NCBI RefSeq assembly: GCF_001634625.1
Contig: NZ_LRSE01000005.1
Location: 243,236-307,235, forward strand
Reading direction: 5' to 3'
Origin: Croceicoccus bisphenolivorans
GTDB lineage: Bacteria; Pseudomonadota; Alphaproteobacteria; Sphingomonadales; Sphingomonadaceae
Length of the DNA stretch: 64,000 bases
Shown here: piece by piece, positions 25,028 through 34,012 of the stretch
Position numbering within the stretch: position 1 is the first letter of the stretch
Layout: each line of letters begins with the position of its first letter
Made by a program: the position numbers and the translations under genes
The notes under the pieces: model-generated
The model's database searches: none
What the model was told of the DNA's origin: nothing
What the model saw: only the letters and a program-made list of their open reading frames with translations

Positions 25028-26560
25028 TCAGTTCATTCGCATGTCGCGCATTTCCGGTTCGAACCAGTCGAACCGGTCGCTGCTCTTGTTGATCATCACA
25101 GCCTTGGTCGTGAAGTAGTAGTCGAAGGATTCCTGACCGCCCTCGCGCATGAGGCCTGAATCCTTGAAACCGCCCCACGGGAAGGATGCATCGGCACGGT
25201 GGTGGTCGTTCACCCAGATCACGCCCGCCTCCAGCCGGTCTACGATGCGATGCGCGCGGGTAAGGTCGTTGGTCCTGACAGCCGCGGCGAGGGCGAAGCG
25301 CGAGTTGTTGGCGATGGCGATGGCTTCCTCCTCGTCGTCGAACGGGATCACCACGGTATAGGGGCCGAACACCTCGTCCTGCGCGATCCGCATCTCGGGC
25401 GACACGTCGGCAAAGATGGTCGGCTCCATGTAGAACCCGCCTGAATCGGCGAGCTGGGAAGGCACGTTGCCACCTGCGACCAGCCTTGCGCCTTCGTCCC
25501 GGCCTATCTTCACGTAGTCCAGAACGATCTGGCGCTGACGGGCAGAAATCATCGGCCCCATTTGGGTGCGCGGGTCGGTGGGATCTCCAACGCGGATCGA
25601 CTTTGCCTTGGCCGCGAAACGCTCCACGAATTTGTCATAGATCGTGCGCTGGACGATGTGGCGCGATGCGCAGACGCAGGTCTGGCCAGCGCCGATGAAG
25701 GAACCGAATGCCGCGTAATCGACCGCGCGTTCGATATCGAAATCGTCGAAGGTGAGGACCGGTGTCAGGCCGCCCAGTTCCAGTGTCGTGTGCGTGAAAT
25801 TGCGCGCCGCGGCCTGTGCCGCCAACCGGCCCGATTCGGTGCCGCCGGTCAGCGCCAGCTTGTTGATGCCGGGGTGCCCGACAAGCGCGCGGCCCGCGTT
25901 GGCACCATCGCCGGTGACAAGGTTGAACACGCCCGGCGGTAGCCCCGCTTCGTGCATGATCTCCCAAAGCCTGATGGCGGTCAGCGGGGTCAGTTCGGAT
26001 GGTTTCAGCACCGTCGTGCAACCCGATGCGAGCGTCGGTGCCAGATTGCGCGAGGCGATCAGGACGGGATGGTTGAAGGGCGAGATATTGGCCACGACTC
26101 CAACCGGAACGCGCTTGGCAAAGGCGTGGTACGGGCCATCAACCGGGATCAGGGGATCGCGCTTGGCGATCATCAACCCCGCGTAATAACGGTAGATGTC
26201 GGCCATCAGCGAAAGTTGCGCGCGGGTTTCGCGATAGGGACGTCCGTTGTTGAGCGTCTCCAGCTCGTAAAGTTCGTCCATGTTGCGTTCGAGCGCGTCG
26301 GCGATCTTCAGGACGAGCTTGGCGCGCGTGCGGTTCGACATGTTCGCCCAATCGGGATCGCGAAAAGCGCGCTGCGCACTGCGTACCGCCATGTCGACCT
26401 CGGCTTCGCCGCAATTCAGCGTGTGCGCGATGGTCGTGCCGTCCTTCGGCGACAGCACGGCGATGGTTTCGCAAGCCGGCCGCGCCATTTCGCGCCCGTC
26501 GATGAACAACCCGCGACTGCGAACCGCACTTGCGTGGCCGATAATTTTTTCGGCTGCCAT
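25028..26560 (-). CDS. Aldehyde dehydrogenase (aromatic/betaine aldehyde type)
   Basis: A 510-residue NAD(P)-dependent aldehyde dehydrogenase. The catalytic Glu is in LELGGLTPVL, the nucleophile Cys is in GAGQTCVCAS, and the C-terminal motif is PWGGFKDSGLMREGG. I start at the ATG at 26560 (MAAEKIIG), because GGAGAGG lies directly upstream. A 14-base LacI-type operator 24 bases before the start is identical to one before the aldolase at 31635. It may therefore oxidise the aldehyde that the aldolase releases, although the genes are 5 kb apart. Confidence 0.87.
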   Translation of the reverse strand: MAAEKIIGHASAVRSRGLFIDGREMARPACETIAVLSPKDGTTIAHTLNCGEAEVDMAVRSAQRAFRDPDWANMSNRTRAKLVLKIADALERNMDELYELETLNNGRPYRETRAQLSLMADIYRYYAGLMIAKRDPLIPVDGPYHAFAKRVPVGVVANISPFNHPVLIASRNLAPTLASGCTTVLKPSELTPLTAIRLWEIMHEAGLPPGVFNLVTGDGANAGRALVGHPGINKLALTGGTESGRLAAQAAARNFTHTTLELGGLTPVLTFDDFDIERAVDYAAFGSFIGAGQTCVCASRHIVQRTIYDKFVERFAAKAKSIRVGDPTDPRTQMGPMISARQRQIVLDYVKIGRDEGARLVAGGNVPSQLADSGGFYMEPTIFADVSPEMRIAQDEVFGPYTVVIPFDDEEEAIAIANNSRFALAAAVRTNDLTRAHRIVDRLEAGVIWVNDHHRADASFPWGGFKDSGLMREGGQESFDYYFTTKAVMINKSSDRFDWFEPEMRDMRMN

Positions 26561-26583
26561 GAACCTCTCCATTGTCGATATGC

Positions 26584-26597
26584 GCACACGTGTACAT
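26584..26597. promoter_or_regulatory. LacI-type operator candidate, copy A (GCACACGTGTACAT)
   Basis: Palindromic core ACACGTGT with central CG, as in LacI/GalR operators. The 14 bases are the exact reverse complement of 31585-31598. It is placed to block transcription of the aldehyde dehydrogenase at 26560. Confidence 0.6.
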
Positions 26598-26680
26598 AAC
26601 CCGACTTTCCCTCACAATAGGGTTCTCGCCAGTCAATCGGGATTGATAAAAATAAACTCACCGTTTCGAAAGTTGATTGA

Positions 26681-26694
26681 CATGATAAATATTG
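26681..26694. promoter_or_regulatory. Shared promoter motif CATGATAAATA, copy 4
   Basis: Reads CATGATAAATATTG; the bases just before complete a TTGACA hexamer (26677-26682). It lies between the aldehyde dehydrogenase and the MFS gene at 26803. Confidence 0.4.
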
Positions 26695-26764
26695 GGTGTA
26701 GGTGAATGTGAGGCGCTTTTCCTATCTGTGTATGTGATCGGAAATGGGCTTTAACAGGGTAAGG

Positions 26765-26784
26765 TATACGGCGTGTATCGTATA
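26765..26784. promoter_or_regulatory. Candidate operator S6 (TATACG-N8-CGTATA)
   Basis: A perfect 6-base inverted repeat with the family's 8-base spacing, 18 bases before the MFS start at 26803. It lies across a possible upstream GTG at 26773, which argues against that start. Confidence 0.55.
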
Positions 26785-26802
26785 TCCGGGGTTGGAGAAG
26801 GC

Positions 26803-28146
26803 ATGGCCGTGGCGTCACCTGCGGGGCGGGAACATTCCCCTGAATATCCTCGTGCGCACTATGCGTGGTACGTCGTCCTCGTGTTGCTGGTCATCGGCAT
26901 CACTTCCTATCTGGATCGCAACATCGTTTCGCTGCTGGTGGAGCCGATCAAGGCCGATCTGGATCTGACCGATACCGAAGTCAGCGTTCTTCAGGGAATG
27001 GCTTACGCGGTGTTCTACGTCGCCTTTGGATTGCCGTTCGGCGCGCTGGTCGATCGCTATAATCGTCGGCGCTTGCTTGCTTTCGGGATCGCCTTGTGGA
27101 GTGTGATGACGGCTGCCGGTGGCTTTGCCGACACATACTGGGAACTGTTCGCCGCGCGGGCGGGCGTGGGCATCGGAGAGGCCTGTCTTGCGCCGGCCGC
27201 GTTCTCGCTGATCGCCGACTATTTCCCGCCGTCGCGCCGGGGCAGGGCGATGAGCGTCTACAACATGGCGAACTACCTTGGCGGTGGTGCGTCGATGCTG
27301 ATCGGCGGGCTGGTGCTGAAGGCCCTTGGCGGCGTGGGTACGGCTTACCTTCCCTACATCGGCGAGATTGCCAGCTGGAAGGGCACCTTCATTATCATCG
27401 GCGCGCCAGGCATTCTGCTGTCCGTGCTGATGCTCACTGTCCGTGAGCCGGAGCGGCGGCAGGTCACCCTGTCCCGGACAGGGTCGGCCGAAGGCTTCAT
27501 CGAACACATGCGCCACGCGCCGCGAGTCTACGCCACGGTTCACATCGTGTCGGCCTTTACCGCCTTTACCGGATATGCGGTGGCAGGCTGGATCCCGACC
27601 TATTTCGTACGCATTTTCGGAATGCAGGTGGCCGAAGCCGGGATGATGATCGGGCCGGTCGCCGCGCTGGCCGGAATGGCCGGTTGCGTATCGAGCGGAA
27701 TTCTCACCGACTTGCTGGTGGCGCGCGACGTGCGGGGCGGACGCTTCGTCTTGCCGCTGGCTTGGTGGCCTTTGGCCCTTGCGGCGCTTGTCGTCATCGT
27801 TTTCGCAGCCAGCCGGTCGACGGCACTGGCCGGTGTCGGGCTGTTCTTCTTCGGCAGCGGGCTCGGCCTCGCCAGCGTCGCGCCGACGATCCACGACATC
27901 ACGCCGAACCAGTTCCGGGGGCGGGCGACTTCATTGCATTTCGTGCTGTCGGGATTGCTGGGCATGACCGCTGCGGTCACGCTTGTCGCGCTGGTCAACG
28001 ACTACTTGTTCAAGGACCCGAATGCGCTCGGAAAATCAATGATCGTCGTCCTGACGCCGATCATTCTGGGCAGCTTCGTCGCCTGTCTTTCCTGCCGCAA
28101 CGCCTACGAGGAAAGGCGGCAGCACTACCTTGATGTCAACCACTGA
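26803..28146 (+). CDS. MFS transporter 2
   Basis: A 447-residue major facilitator with about twelve hydrophobic segments. Helix 1 carries GITSYLDRNIVSLL, and the loop after helix 2 reads PFGALVDRYNRRRL. It belongs to the spinster/anion symporter-like group frequent in aromatic gene clusters. The start at 26803 follows GGAGAAGG. The TonB receptor 2 start is 46 bases downstream, so the two form an uptake operon. Confidence 0.87.
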   Translation: MAVASPAGREHSPEYPRAHYAWYVVLVLLVIGITSYLDRNIVSLLVEPIKADLDLTDTEVSVLQGMAYAVFYVAFGLPFGALVDRYNRRRLLAFGIALWSVMTAAGGFADTYWELFAARAGVGIGEACLAPAAFSLIADYFPPSRRGRAMSVYNMANYLGGGASMLIGGLVLKALGGVGTAYLPYIGEIASWKGTFIIIGAPGILLSVLMLTVREPERRQVTLSRTGSAEGFIEHMRHAPRVYATVHIVSAFTAFTGYAVAGWIPTYFVRIFGMQVAEAGMMIGPVAALAGMAGCVSSGILTDLLVARDVRGGRFVLPLAWWPLALAALVVIVFAASRSTALAGVGLFFFGSGLGLASVAPTIHDITPNQFRGRATSLHFVLSGLLGMTAAVTLVALVNDYLFKDPNALGKSMIVVLTPIILGSFVACLSCRNAYEERRQHYLDVNH

Positions 28147-28192
28147 AGAAACTCGGAAGAACCGGGCATTATCGAACAAAGGGAGATCAGAC

Positions 28193-30409
28193 ATGAGGAA
28201 CAAACGCTTTCGCGAACGACTTCTGACCGGTGTGGTCATCGTTGCGGCTATGCCTGCCGCCGCCTTTGCCCAGGATGAAGACCAGCAGGGCGGCATCGGC
28301 GAAATCATCGTCACCGCGCAGCGGACCGAGGAATCGGCCCAGCGCGCGCCGGTCGTGATCGATACGGTGACGGCGGACGAGTTGAGCGGCGTTACCGACG
28401 TGCGCGAACTCGCCAACGCGGTGCCGGGGCTGCAATTCGCCAATGCCGGCAATTCGGTGCAGACCTACATTCGCGGCGTCGGTTCGTTCAATGCGAAGTC
28501 GGTGCAGGAATCGGCTGTCGCCTACAGCGTGGACGGCGTTTACCTGTTCACCACCAGCCAGATCTCGCCCGCGATGTTCGACCTTGCCCGCGTCGAAGTG
28601 CTCAAGGGGCCGCAGGGCACGCTCTATGGCCGCAACGCGAGCGGCGGTGCGGTCAACATCATCACGCAAGGCGCACGGATCGGTTCGCTGGAGGGGTATT
28701 TCGAAGGTAGCCTCGGCAACTACAGCCTTTTCGATTTCACGGGCGTCGTGAATCTGCCCGTCAGCGACACTTTCGCCGTCAGGCTGGCCGGCCACCATGT
28801 CGAGCATGACGGGTATCTGTCCGACGGAACGAGCGATGACGATACCACCGCTGGCCGCGTCCGCGCGCTGTGGGAGCCGTCGTCGCTGGTCAGCGTGAAG
28901 TTCGCTTTCGATGCGGCCCGCGTACGGGGTGTGGGGCCGGGGTCGGTCGTGGTGCCGCGCGTCGATGCCGACGATCCGTGGATCGGTGCGCTCGATCCGC
29001 GTAGCGATACGGGGCCAACTACGGTCAGCGGGTTCCGCCCCCTGGGAGATCCGTTCAACGAGCTTGACCAGTGGAGCTCCAGCGTCGAACTCGACTGGGA
29101 TCTCGGCTTTGCCACGATGACGGTGCTGCCCGCCTACCGGCACGAGCGGCTGAAGCAACTCAGCTATGTTCCCGGCTACGGGATCAGCGAAGATGCCGAC
29201 ATCGGGCAGAAATCGCTGGAGGCGCGACTGGCCCATCAGGGCGGCGGCATTCGCTGGGTCGCTGGCGCCTATTACCTGAAAGCCACCAACGACGAGACGT
29301 TCGACATCATCAATCCGAATCCGGCGGCCGGTCGCCCTGCGGTCAACCTGCTGGTCAATCCGCTGGCAGTGGAATCGTGGGCCGTCTTCGGGGAGACGAC
29401 GGTGGATGTGACCGACAGTTTCCGGCTGATTGGCGGGTTGCGCTACACTTGGGAAAATTCGACGTCAGGCGGTTACCAGAACCAGGTCTATCCTTCGCCG
29501 ACTGCGACTGAGGAATTCCTGCCCGGTGTCGAGCCCGGCGACTTCTACGTCAACGAAGACGTGACCGCCGATGCCGTTACGTGGAAGGTTGGTGCGCAAT
29601 ACGATATTGCCGAGGATTCATCGGTCTTCGCCACTGTCAGCAAGGGCTTCAAGGGCGGCGGTTCCTACGTCGATATCGCCTCGGTCGATCCGACATATGA
29701 GCCGGAGACGATCGTCGCATATGTCTTCGGTTCGCGTAACCGCTTCTTCGACGATACGCTGCAATTGAACCTCGAGGCGTTCTATTGGGACATCTCCGAC
29801 CAGCAGATTTCCTTCGTCGGGTTCAACGCGCTCGGCCAGCCGAAATTCCAGACGACCAACGCGTCGGATTCGAAATCGGTCGGCTTCAGCATCGATACGA
29901 TCTGGCTGCCGACTCCCAACGACCGGCTGACTTTCGGTGTCGAATATGTCGATTCCGAATATTCCAACTTCGTGCGCGTTCAGCCTGCCGCTCCGGTCGG
30001 CACGCTGTGCCCCACGACGACCCTGTCGGCAGGGCCGCCGGCCCGCGTTGCGATCGACTGTTCGGGCTTCCCGATGATGCGAACCCCAAAGTGGGCGGGC
30101 AGCGCCAGTTATCGCCATGTGTTCGACATGGCCGACGGCGGCGAACTGACCGCGGGCGGCGACATGACCTTCGCGTCGAAGCGCTATACGTCGATCGATT
30201 TCAGCCCGACGACGCTCGATGGCGGCTATGCGATTTTCAATGCCGAAATCGAGTACAAGGCACCGCAACAGCGGTGGAGCCTTGCTCTCTGGGGTCGCAA
30301 CCTCACCGAAACCGCCTATTATTCGGGTGGTATCCAGTCCGGTGCGTTCAACCGCCCGACGATCAACCAGCCGCGCACATACGGCGTACGCGGGCGGATC
30401 AACTTCTGA
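28193..30409 (+). CDS. TonB-dependent outer-membrane receptor 2
   Basis: A 738-residue receptor. The signal peptide is LLTGVVIVAAMPAAAFAQ, the TonB box EIIVTAQRTEESAQ, and the plug motif GPQGTLYGRNASGG; a long beta-barrel ends INF. The ATG at 28193 has GGGAG upstream and gives a clean signal peptide; the frame open from 28130 overlaps the transporter. Barrel segments GFKGGGSY and ETIVAYVFGSRNRFF match receptor 1. It follows MFS transporter 2 in one operon. Confidence 0.9.
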   Translation: MRNKRFRERLLTGVVIVAAMPAAAFAQDEDQQGGIGEIIVTAQRTEESAQRAPVVIDTVTADELSGVTDVRELANAVPGLQFANAGNSVQTYIRGVGSFNAKSVQESAVAYSVDGVYLFTTSQISPAMFDLARVEVLKGPQGTLYGRNASGGAVNIITQGARIGSLEGYFEGSLGNYSLFDFTGVVNLPVSDTFAVRLAGHHVEHDGYLSDGTSDDDTTAGRVRALWEPSSLVSVKFAFDAARVRGVGPGSVVVPRVDADDPWIGALDPRSDTGPTTVSGFRPLGDPFNELDQWSSSVELDWDLGFATMTVLPAYRHERLKQLSYVPGYGISEDADIGQKSLEARLAHQGGGIRWVAGAYYLKATNDETFDIINPNPAAGRPAVNLLVNPLAVESWAVFGETTVDVTDSFRLIGGLRYTWENSTSGGYQNQVYPSPTATEEFLPGVEPGDFYVNEDVTADAVTWKVGAQYDIAEDSSVFATVSKGFKGGGSYVDIASVDPTYEPETIVAYVFGSRNRFFDDTLQLNLEAFYWDISDQQISFVGFNALGQPKFQTTNASDSKSVGFSIDTIWLPTPNDRLTFGVEYVDSEYSNFVRVQPAAPVGTLCPTTTLSAGPPARVAIDCSGFPMMRTPKWAGSASYRHVFDMADGGELTAGGDMTFASKRYTSIDFSPTTLDGGYAIFNAEIEYKAPQQRWSLALWGRNLTETAYYSGGIQSGAFNRPTINQPRTYGVRGRINF

Positions 30410-30417
30410 TCCGGCAT

Positions 30418-30447
30418 GCGGGCCGGGGATCGTGTTTCCCGGCCCGC
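30418..30447. repeat. Perfect 10-base hairpin after TonB receptor 2
   Basis: GCGGGCCGGG pairs with CCCGGCCCGC around a 10-base loop, 9 bases after the stop. There is no T-run, so it may protect the mRNA 3' end rather than terminate on its own. Confidence 0.6.
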
Positions 30448-30509
30448 AACCTTGAGGTGACAGGTCGGTTCGTGGCTGATAGTCGATCGGTCGACGAGCG
30501 GAGGACCGA

Positions 30510-31517
30510 GTGCGCAGGCCGCAACCGACCTTGAAGGACATTGCTGCCGAACTGAACCTGTCGCACCCGACCGTGTCGCGGGCGCTGTCCGGCCATCCCA
30601 GCATCAGCGCCGAGACGAAGGCACGGGTGCGGGAGGCTGCGGACCGGCTGGGCTATGTCGTCAATTCCGGCGCACGAATGCTGAAACGGGGGCATGGCAA
30701 TGTCGTCGGCCTGTTGTTGCCGGACATTACCAACGAATTCTACGCCGCCGTCGCCAAGAAGCTGAGCGACGATTGCAGCGAGCGGCACCAGCAGCTGATC
30801 CTTTCGGTTTCGGCCGACGACGCCGACCGGGAGCTTGCGCAGGTGCGGGCACTGCTGGAATCGCGGCCGACGGCGATCGTTGTGGCGCTGACGCGCAAGC
30901 CGCATCCCGAAACGATCGCGCTGTTGAACACGGTTCACTGTGTTCAGTTCATGCAGACCCATCCGGTGCTTTCAGGGCCGCGCGTGACGGTGGAAGCGAG
31001 TGGCGGCGCGCGGCTGGCGATCGAACACTTGTTGTCACTGGGCCACCGGCAGATCGGTTTCGTCGGCCCCACACTCGACTATGCGATCGGTCAGGCACGA
31101 ATGGAAGGTGTGACCGCAGCGATGGAGGCGGCAGGGTTGGCCGTGGATCCGACATGCGTCCGGCTGGGCCCAGCCGATGGCGAGTTCGCATTCGATGCCG
31201 TGCTGGATCTGCTCGCGATGGAACCACGGCCGACAGCCCTCTATTTCTCCAGCGCACCGATCAGTGTCGCGGGAATGCGCGCCCTGATGCGCGAAAACAT
31301 TGCCATTCCTGCGGATATGTCGGTCGTCGTGGCCGGCGTTTCGCCATGGTATGAGGCGTGGCCTGGCGGCCTGACCTCGATCACGCTGCCAGTGCGCGAT
31401 CTGGCCGATGCGGCCTCTCGGTATGTGGCAGAGGTCGCAAAGGGGGATGTCGCGGCAGGAGAAACCATGCTTTCCTTTGAGCTGGTCCGGCGCGGCTCTA
31501 CTGCCGTTAATCCTTGA
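30510..31517 (+). CDS. LacI/GalR-family transcriptional regulator
   Basis: A 335-residue regulator starting with GTG. The N-terminal HTH is LKDIAAELNLSHPTVSRALSG, followed by the hinge region and a periplasmic-binding-protein-like sensor domain (VVGLLLPDITNEFYAAVAKK; HRQIGFVGPTLDYAI). It lies directly upstream of the eight-gene operon starting at 31635. The palindrome at 31585-31598 and its copy at 26584-26597 have LacI-operator form, so these are the likely targets. The inducer is unknown; most family members bind sugars, so this context is unusual. Confidence 0.88.
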   Translation: MRRPQPTLKDIAAELNLSHPTVSRALSGHPSISAETKARVREAADRLGYVVNSGARMLKRGHGNVVGLLLPDITNEFYAAVAKKLSDDCSERHQQLILSVSADDADRELAQVRALLESRPTAIVVALTRKPHPETIALLNTVHCVQFMQTHPVLSGPRVTVEASGGARLAIEHLLSLGHRQIGFVGPTLDYAIGQARMEGVTAAMEAAGLAVDPTCVRLGPADGEFAFDAVLDLLAMEPRPTALYFSSAPISVAGMRALMRENIAIPADMSVVVAGVSPWYEAWPGGLTSITLPVRDLADAASRYVAEVAKGDVAAGETMLSFELVRRGSTAVNP

Positions 31518-31525
31518 AATCCGAA

Positions 31526-31545
31526 ATAACGATCCGCAGCGTTCA
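31526..31545. promoter_or_regulatory. Candidate operator S7 (ATAACG-N8-CGTTCA)
   Basis: AACG and CGTT half-sites around spacer ATCCGCAG, between the LacI gene and the aldolase. It fits the S-family spacing and lies upstream of the LacI-type site, so this operon may have two inputs. Confidence 0.45.
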
Positions 31546-31584
31546 ATTTTTGTGGTAGCAGATATTGCGGACTATCCACCGGCA

Positions 31585-31598
31585 ATGTACACGTGTGC
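31585..31598. promoter_or_regulatory. LacI-type operator candidate, copy B (ATGTACACGTGTGC)
   Basis: The exact inverted copy of 26584-26597, with palindromic core ACACGTGT. It lies 36 bases before the aldolase start and just after the LacI gene. Confidence 0.6.
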
Positions 31599-31634
31599 AT
31601 AAGCCAAGTGAACCAGTCCGGAGGATGCAGGAAA

Positions 31635-32657
31635 ATGGGTAGTCTGCCGCAGATCAGTGTCGATGATATCAAGGGCGTAGTCGCTTATCAGCCGACGACT
31701 GTGCGTACCGATATCGTGATCGACCGGAATACAAGGAATGCCGTCGATCTGGACGAGGCGGCGCGTGCCGCGGATGTTCTTGTCAGGGATGGTGCCAGCG
31801 CCATCGTGCTGAACGGCACGTTCGGCGAACTGGCTTCGCTGTCGCTGGACGAGATCATGGATTTCACCCGGGCCGTCGTCGAATCGGTGAAGGACCGCGT
31901 GCCGGTCTTCGCCGGTGCGACCACGCTGAACACGCGCGAGACGATAGAGCGTGCGCGCAAGTTCCGTGAGATGGGCGCGCATGGCCTGAACCTGGGGCGT
32001 GGCATGCTTTCGGCCATGGACGATGTCGCGGTCGTCGAATGGTACAAGGACATCACCGAAGAGTTCCCAGACATGGCGGTGATGCTCTACGACGATGCGC
32101 AGGCGTTCAAACGGCCGATCACCACGCCGGTCTACCGTGAACTTGCCAAGATGCCGCAGATCGTCGCGTGCAAGTATCGCACGGTGCTGGTCATCAGCAA
32201 CATGATTGGCAACGGCACCTACAACGCCGATTTCGAAGCTGTGGGCGGCAGGATCAAGTTGCTGACGCAGGAAACCGACTGGCCGATCGTAAACCGGATG
32301 TTCGGCGTCGATGCCTGCTGGTCGAGCTACATCAACTGCGCGCCGGGCTTTGTCATGGCCGTGCGCGATGCGGTATTGGCGGGCGAGCTGGACCGGGCGC
32401 AGGCGATGATCGACGAGTCCCCGTGGCCCGGCGACAAGTTCAGCACGGCTGGCGGTCCGGACAGTTGGCACATGAACAAGATCATGGCGCTCAAGACCCG
32501 GATCCACCACGCCGGTTACATAAAGGCCGGCCCGCCGCTACCGCCTTATCACGTGGCCCCGGCAGAGCGCGGCGATACGGCTCGCGAACTGGCGATGCTC
32601 GATCGCGAGATGCAGAAAAAATACCCCCACAGGACGGCGCTTGAAGCGGTCGCCTGA
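31635..32657 (+). CDS. Class I pyruvate aldolase, hydroxybenzylidenepyruvate hydratase-aldolase type (DapA superfamily)
   Basis: A 340-residue TIM-barrel aldolase. The Schiff-base lysine is residue 180 in VACKYRT, the substrate tyrosine is in MLYDDAQAFKR near residue 152, and the carboxylate loop is LNGTFGELASLS. These match NahE/PhdJ-type enzymes, which hydrate an arylidene pyruvate and split it into an aromatic aldehyde and pyruvate. It is the first gene of the operon and starts at the ATG at 31635 after GGAGGATGCAGG; an earlier in-frame ATG at 31593 falls inside the operator. The aldehyde it releases could go to the co-regulated dehydrogenase at 26560. Confidence 0.82.
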   Translation: MGSLPQISVDDIKGVVAYQPTTVRTDIVIDRNTRNAVDLDEAARAADVLVRDGASAIVLNGTFGELASLSLDEIMDFTRAVVESVKDRVPVFAGATTLNTRETIERARKFREMGAHGLNLGRGMLSAMDDVAVVEWYKDITEEFPDMAVMLYDDAQAFKRPITTPVYRELAKMPQIVACKYRTVLVISNMIGNGTYNADFEAVGGRIKLLTQETDWPIVNRMFGVDACWSSYINCAPGFVMAVRDAVLAGELDRAQAMIDESPWPGDKFSTAGGPDSWHMNKIMALKTRIHHAGYIKAGPPLPPYHVAPAERGDTARELAMLDREMQKKYPHRTALEAVA

Positions 32658-32717
32658 TCAACAGGACATGCCGTACGCCAAAGTCTGGCGCACGGCGGAG
32701 AGGAGTGAACGACAGAC

Positions 32718-33362
32718 ATGTCCGAGAATACGAACGCCGAGGCTGATGGCACGGCGCTGGCCGGTTTTGCAGTGTCGGCATTGGCGAATGCTGCGGGCGG
32801 TCGTGGTGTGCTCGCCCCCGGGCTGATCCGCTATTCGGGCACGGGAACGGCGGCAGGGCCAGCCGTGACCGCCGATTGCGACGAAGGCTCGCTGGAAGCG
32901 GTCTGGGCGGCGATAGAGGGGATGCAGCCGGGCGCTGTGCTATGTATCCGTGGGCCGGGCACTTCCGCTTATATGGGCGACATGCTGGCCAGCGATCTGG
33001 CGCGCCGCGGTGTCGTCGCGGTGATTGTCGATGGCTACATTCGCGACCGTGCGGCGCTTTCGCAGATGGGGGTGACGTTTCTGGCGCGGGGGCTTTACCC
33101 GATGGCCCATCGCCGTCCCGGACCGGGGCGCCCCTCGGTTCCACTGGAAATCGGCGGCGTGCGCATATCGCCGGGTGACCGGGTTGCTGTCGATGACGAC
33201 GGTGTCATCGTGATCGTACCGCAGGACGTGTCCACGGTTCTGGCCAAGGCGCACGAGAACGAGGATATCGAGGCGGGCATCAGGGCGCGGATGGCAGCCG
33301 GTGCAGGCGTGGCGGAAGCTGCCCGCGCCGAACTGGCCGCACGCGCAGCCGCCAAGGCGTGA
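32718..33362 (+). CDS. RraA-like / HMG-CHA aldolase family protein
   Basis: A 214-residue member of the RraA fold. The glycine-rich GDMLASDLARRGVVAVIVDG leads to IRDR, the equivalent of the G-x20-R-D motif of class II 4-carboxy-4-hydroxy-2-oxoadipate aldolases. The acidic residue expected two positions after RD is Ala here, so classical aldolase activity is doubtful. Known catalytic members cleave 2-oxo-4-hydroxy acids to pyruvate or decarboxylate oxaloacetate. It sits 60 bases after the aldolase and 40 before the OsmC-like gene. Confidence 0.8.
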   Translation: MSENTNAEADGTALAGFAVSALANAAGGRGVLAPGLIRYSGTGTAAGPAVTADCDEGSLEAVWAAIEGMQPGAVLCIRGPGTSAYMGDMLASDLARRGVVAVIVDGYIRDRAALSQMGVTFLARGLYPMAHRRPGPGRPSVPLEIGGVRISPGDRVAVDDDGVIVIVPQDVSTVLAKAHENEDIEAGIRARMAAGAGVAEAARAELAARAAAKA

Positions 33363-33402
33363 GCAGCGACGCCGTGAGAGCGAAGCGGAAGAGGATGAAG
33401 GC

Positions 33403-33984
33403 ATGAACGAAACAATGTCCTGGGCAGTCGTGAGGCCCGAAGGGCCGACCGTGCGCAAGGCGGAAGCCCTGCCGCCGGTCGAGGGTCTGACCGAGCTTGC
33501 CCACGTAAAGAGCAGTTCCGCCAATGCCGTGCGTTTCCACATGCAGGCCGTGGCCGAACCGGTAAGCGGGCAGGGCAAGCGGGCGATTGTCGGCACCCCG
33601 ATGCCGGGATGGAGCCCGTTCGAGATTTATTGCAACGAGGGCGGCCCGATCGGCGGCGATGACGATGCGCCTTCGCCGCTTGGCTATCTTACGTCGGGGA
33701 TCGCGTTCTGCCTGCTCACCCATATCACGATGGCGCTGGCGCATTCGAAACTGGCGGTGAACCGGATCAAGGTGGAGGTGCGCGGGCGTTTCTTCGGCCA
33801 GATCGAACCGCCGGCGGGCGGCGCGGAAGGGTTCGATACCTGCATCATCATCGACAGCCCCGAACCGTCGGAGCGCATTCGCGCCTTCGTGACCGGCGTG
33901 CAGGACGCATGCATTGCCTTGCAGTCGATCCGCCAGCCCACGCCGGTCCATTCGCGGATCCTGCACAACGGGGAAGACCTTTGA
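33403..33984 (+). CDS. OsmC-like protein
   Basis: A 193-residue protein with OsmC features: the SPLGYLTSGIAFCLLTHITM helix and a C-terminal half with VEVRGRFFGQIEPP. Cysteines are visible in EIYCNEGG and AFCLL; OsmC and Ohr enzymes use a Cys pair to reduce organic hydroperoxides. Some distant OsmC-like proteins in catabolic operons have other roles. It starts at 33403 after GGAAGAGG and belongs to the eight-gene operon. Confidence 0.7.
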   Translation: MNETMSWAVVRPEGPTVRKAEALPPVEGLTELAHVKSSSANAVRFHMQAVAEPVSGQGKRAIVGTPMPGWSPFEIYCNEGGPIGGDDDAPSPLGYLTSGIAFCLLTHITMALAHSKLAVNRIKVEVRGRFFGQIEPPAGGAEGFDTCIIIDSPEPSERIRAFVTGVQDACIALQSIRQPTPVHSRILHNGEDL

Positions 33985-34012
33985 CCGCTCCCAATCCCGA
34001 CAGGTTCGACTG

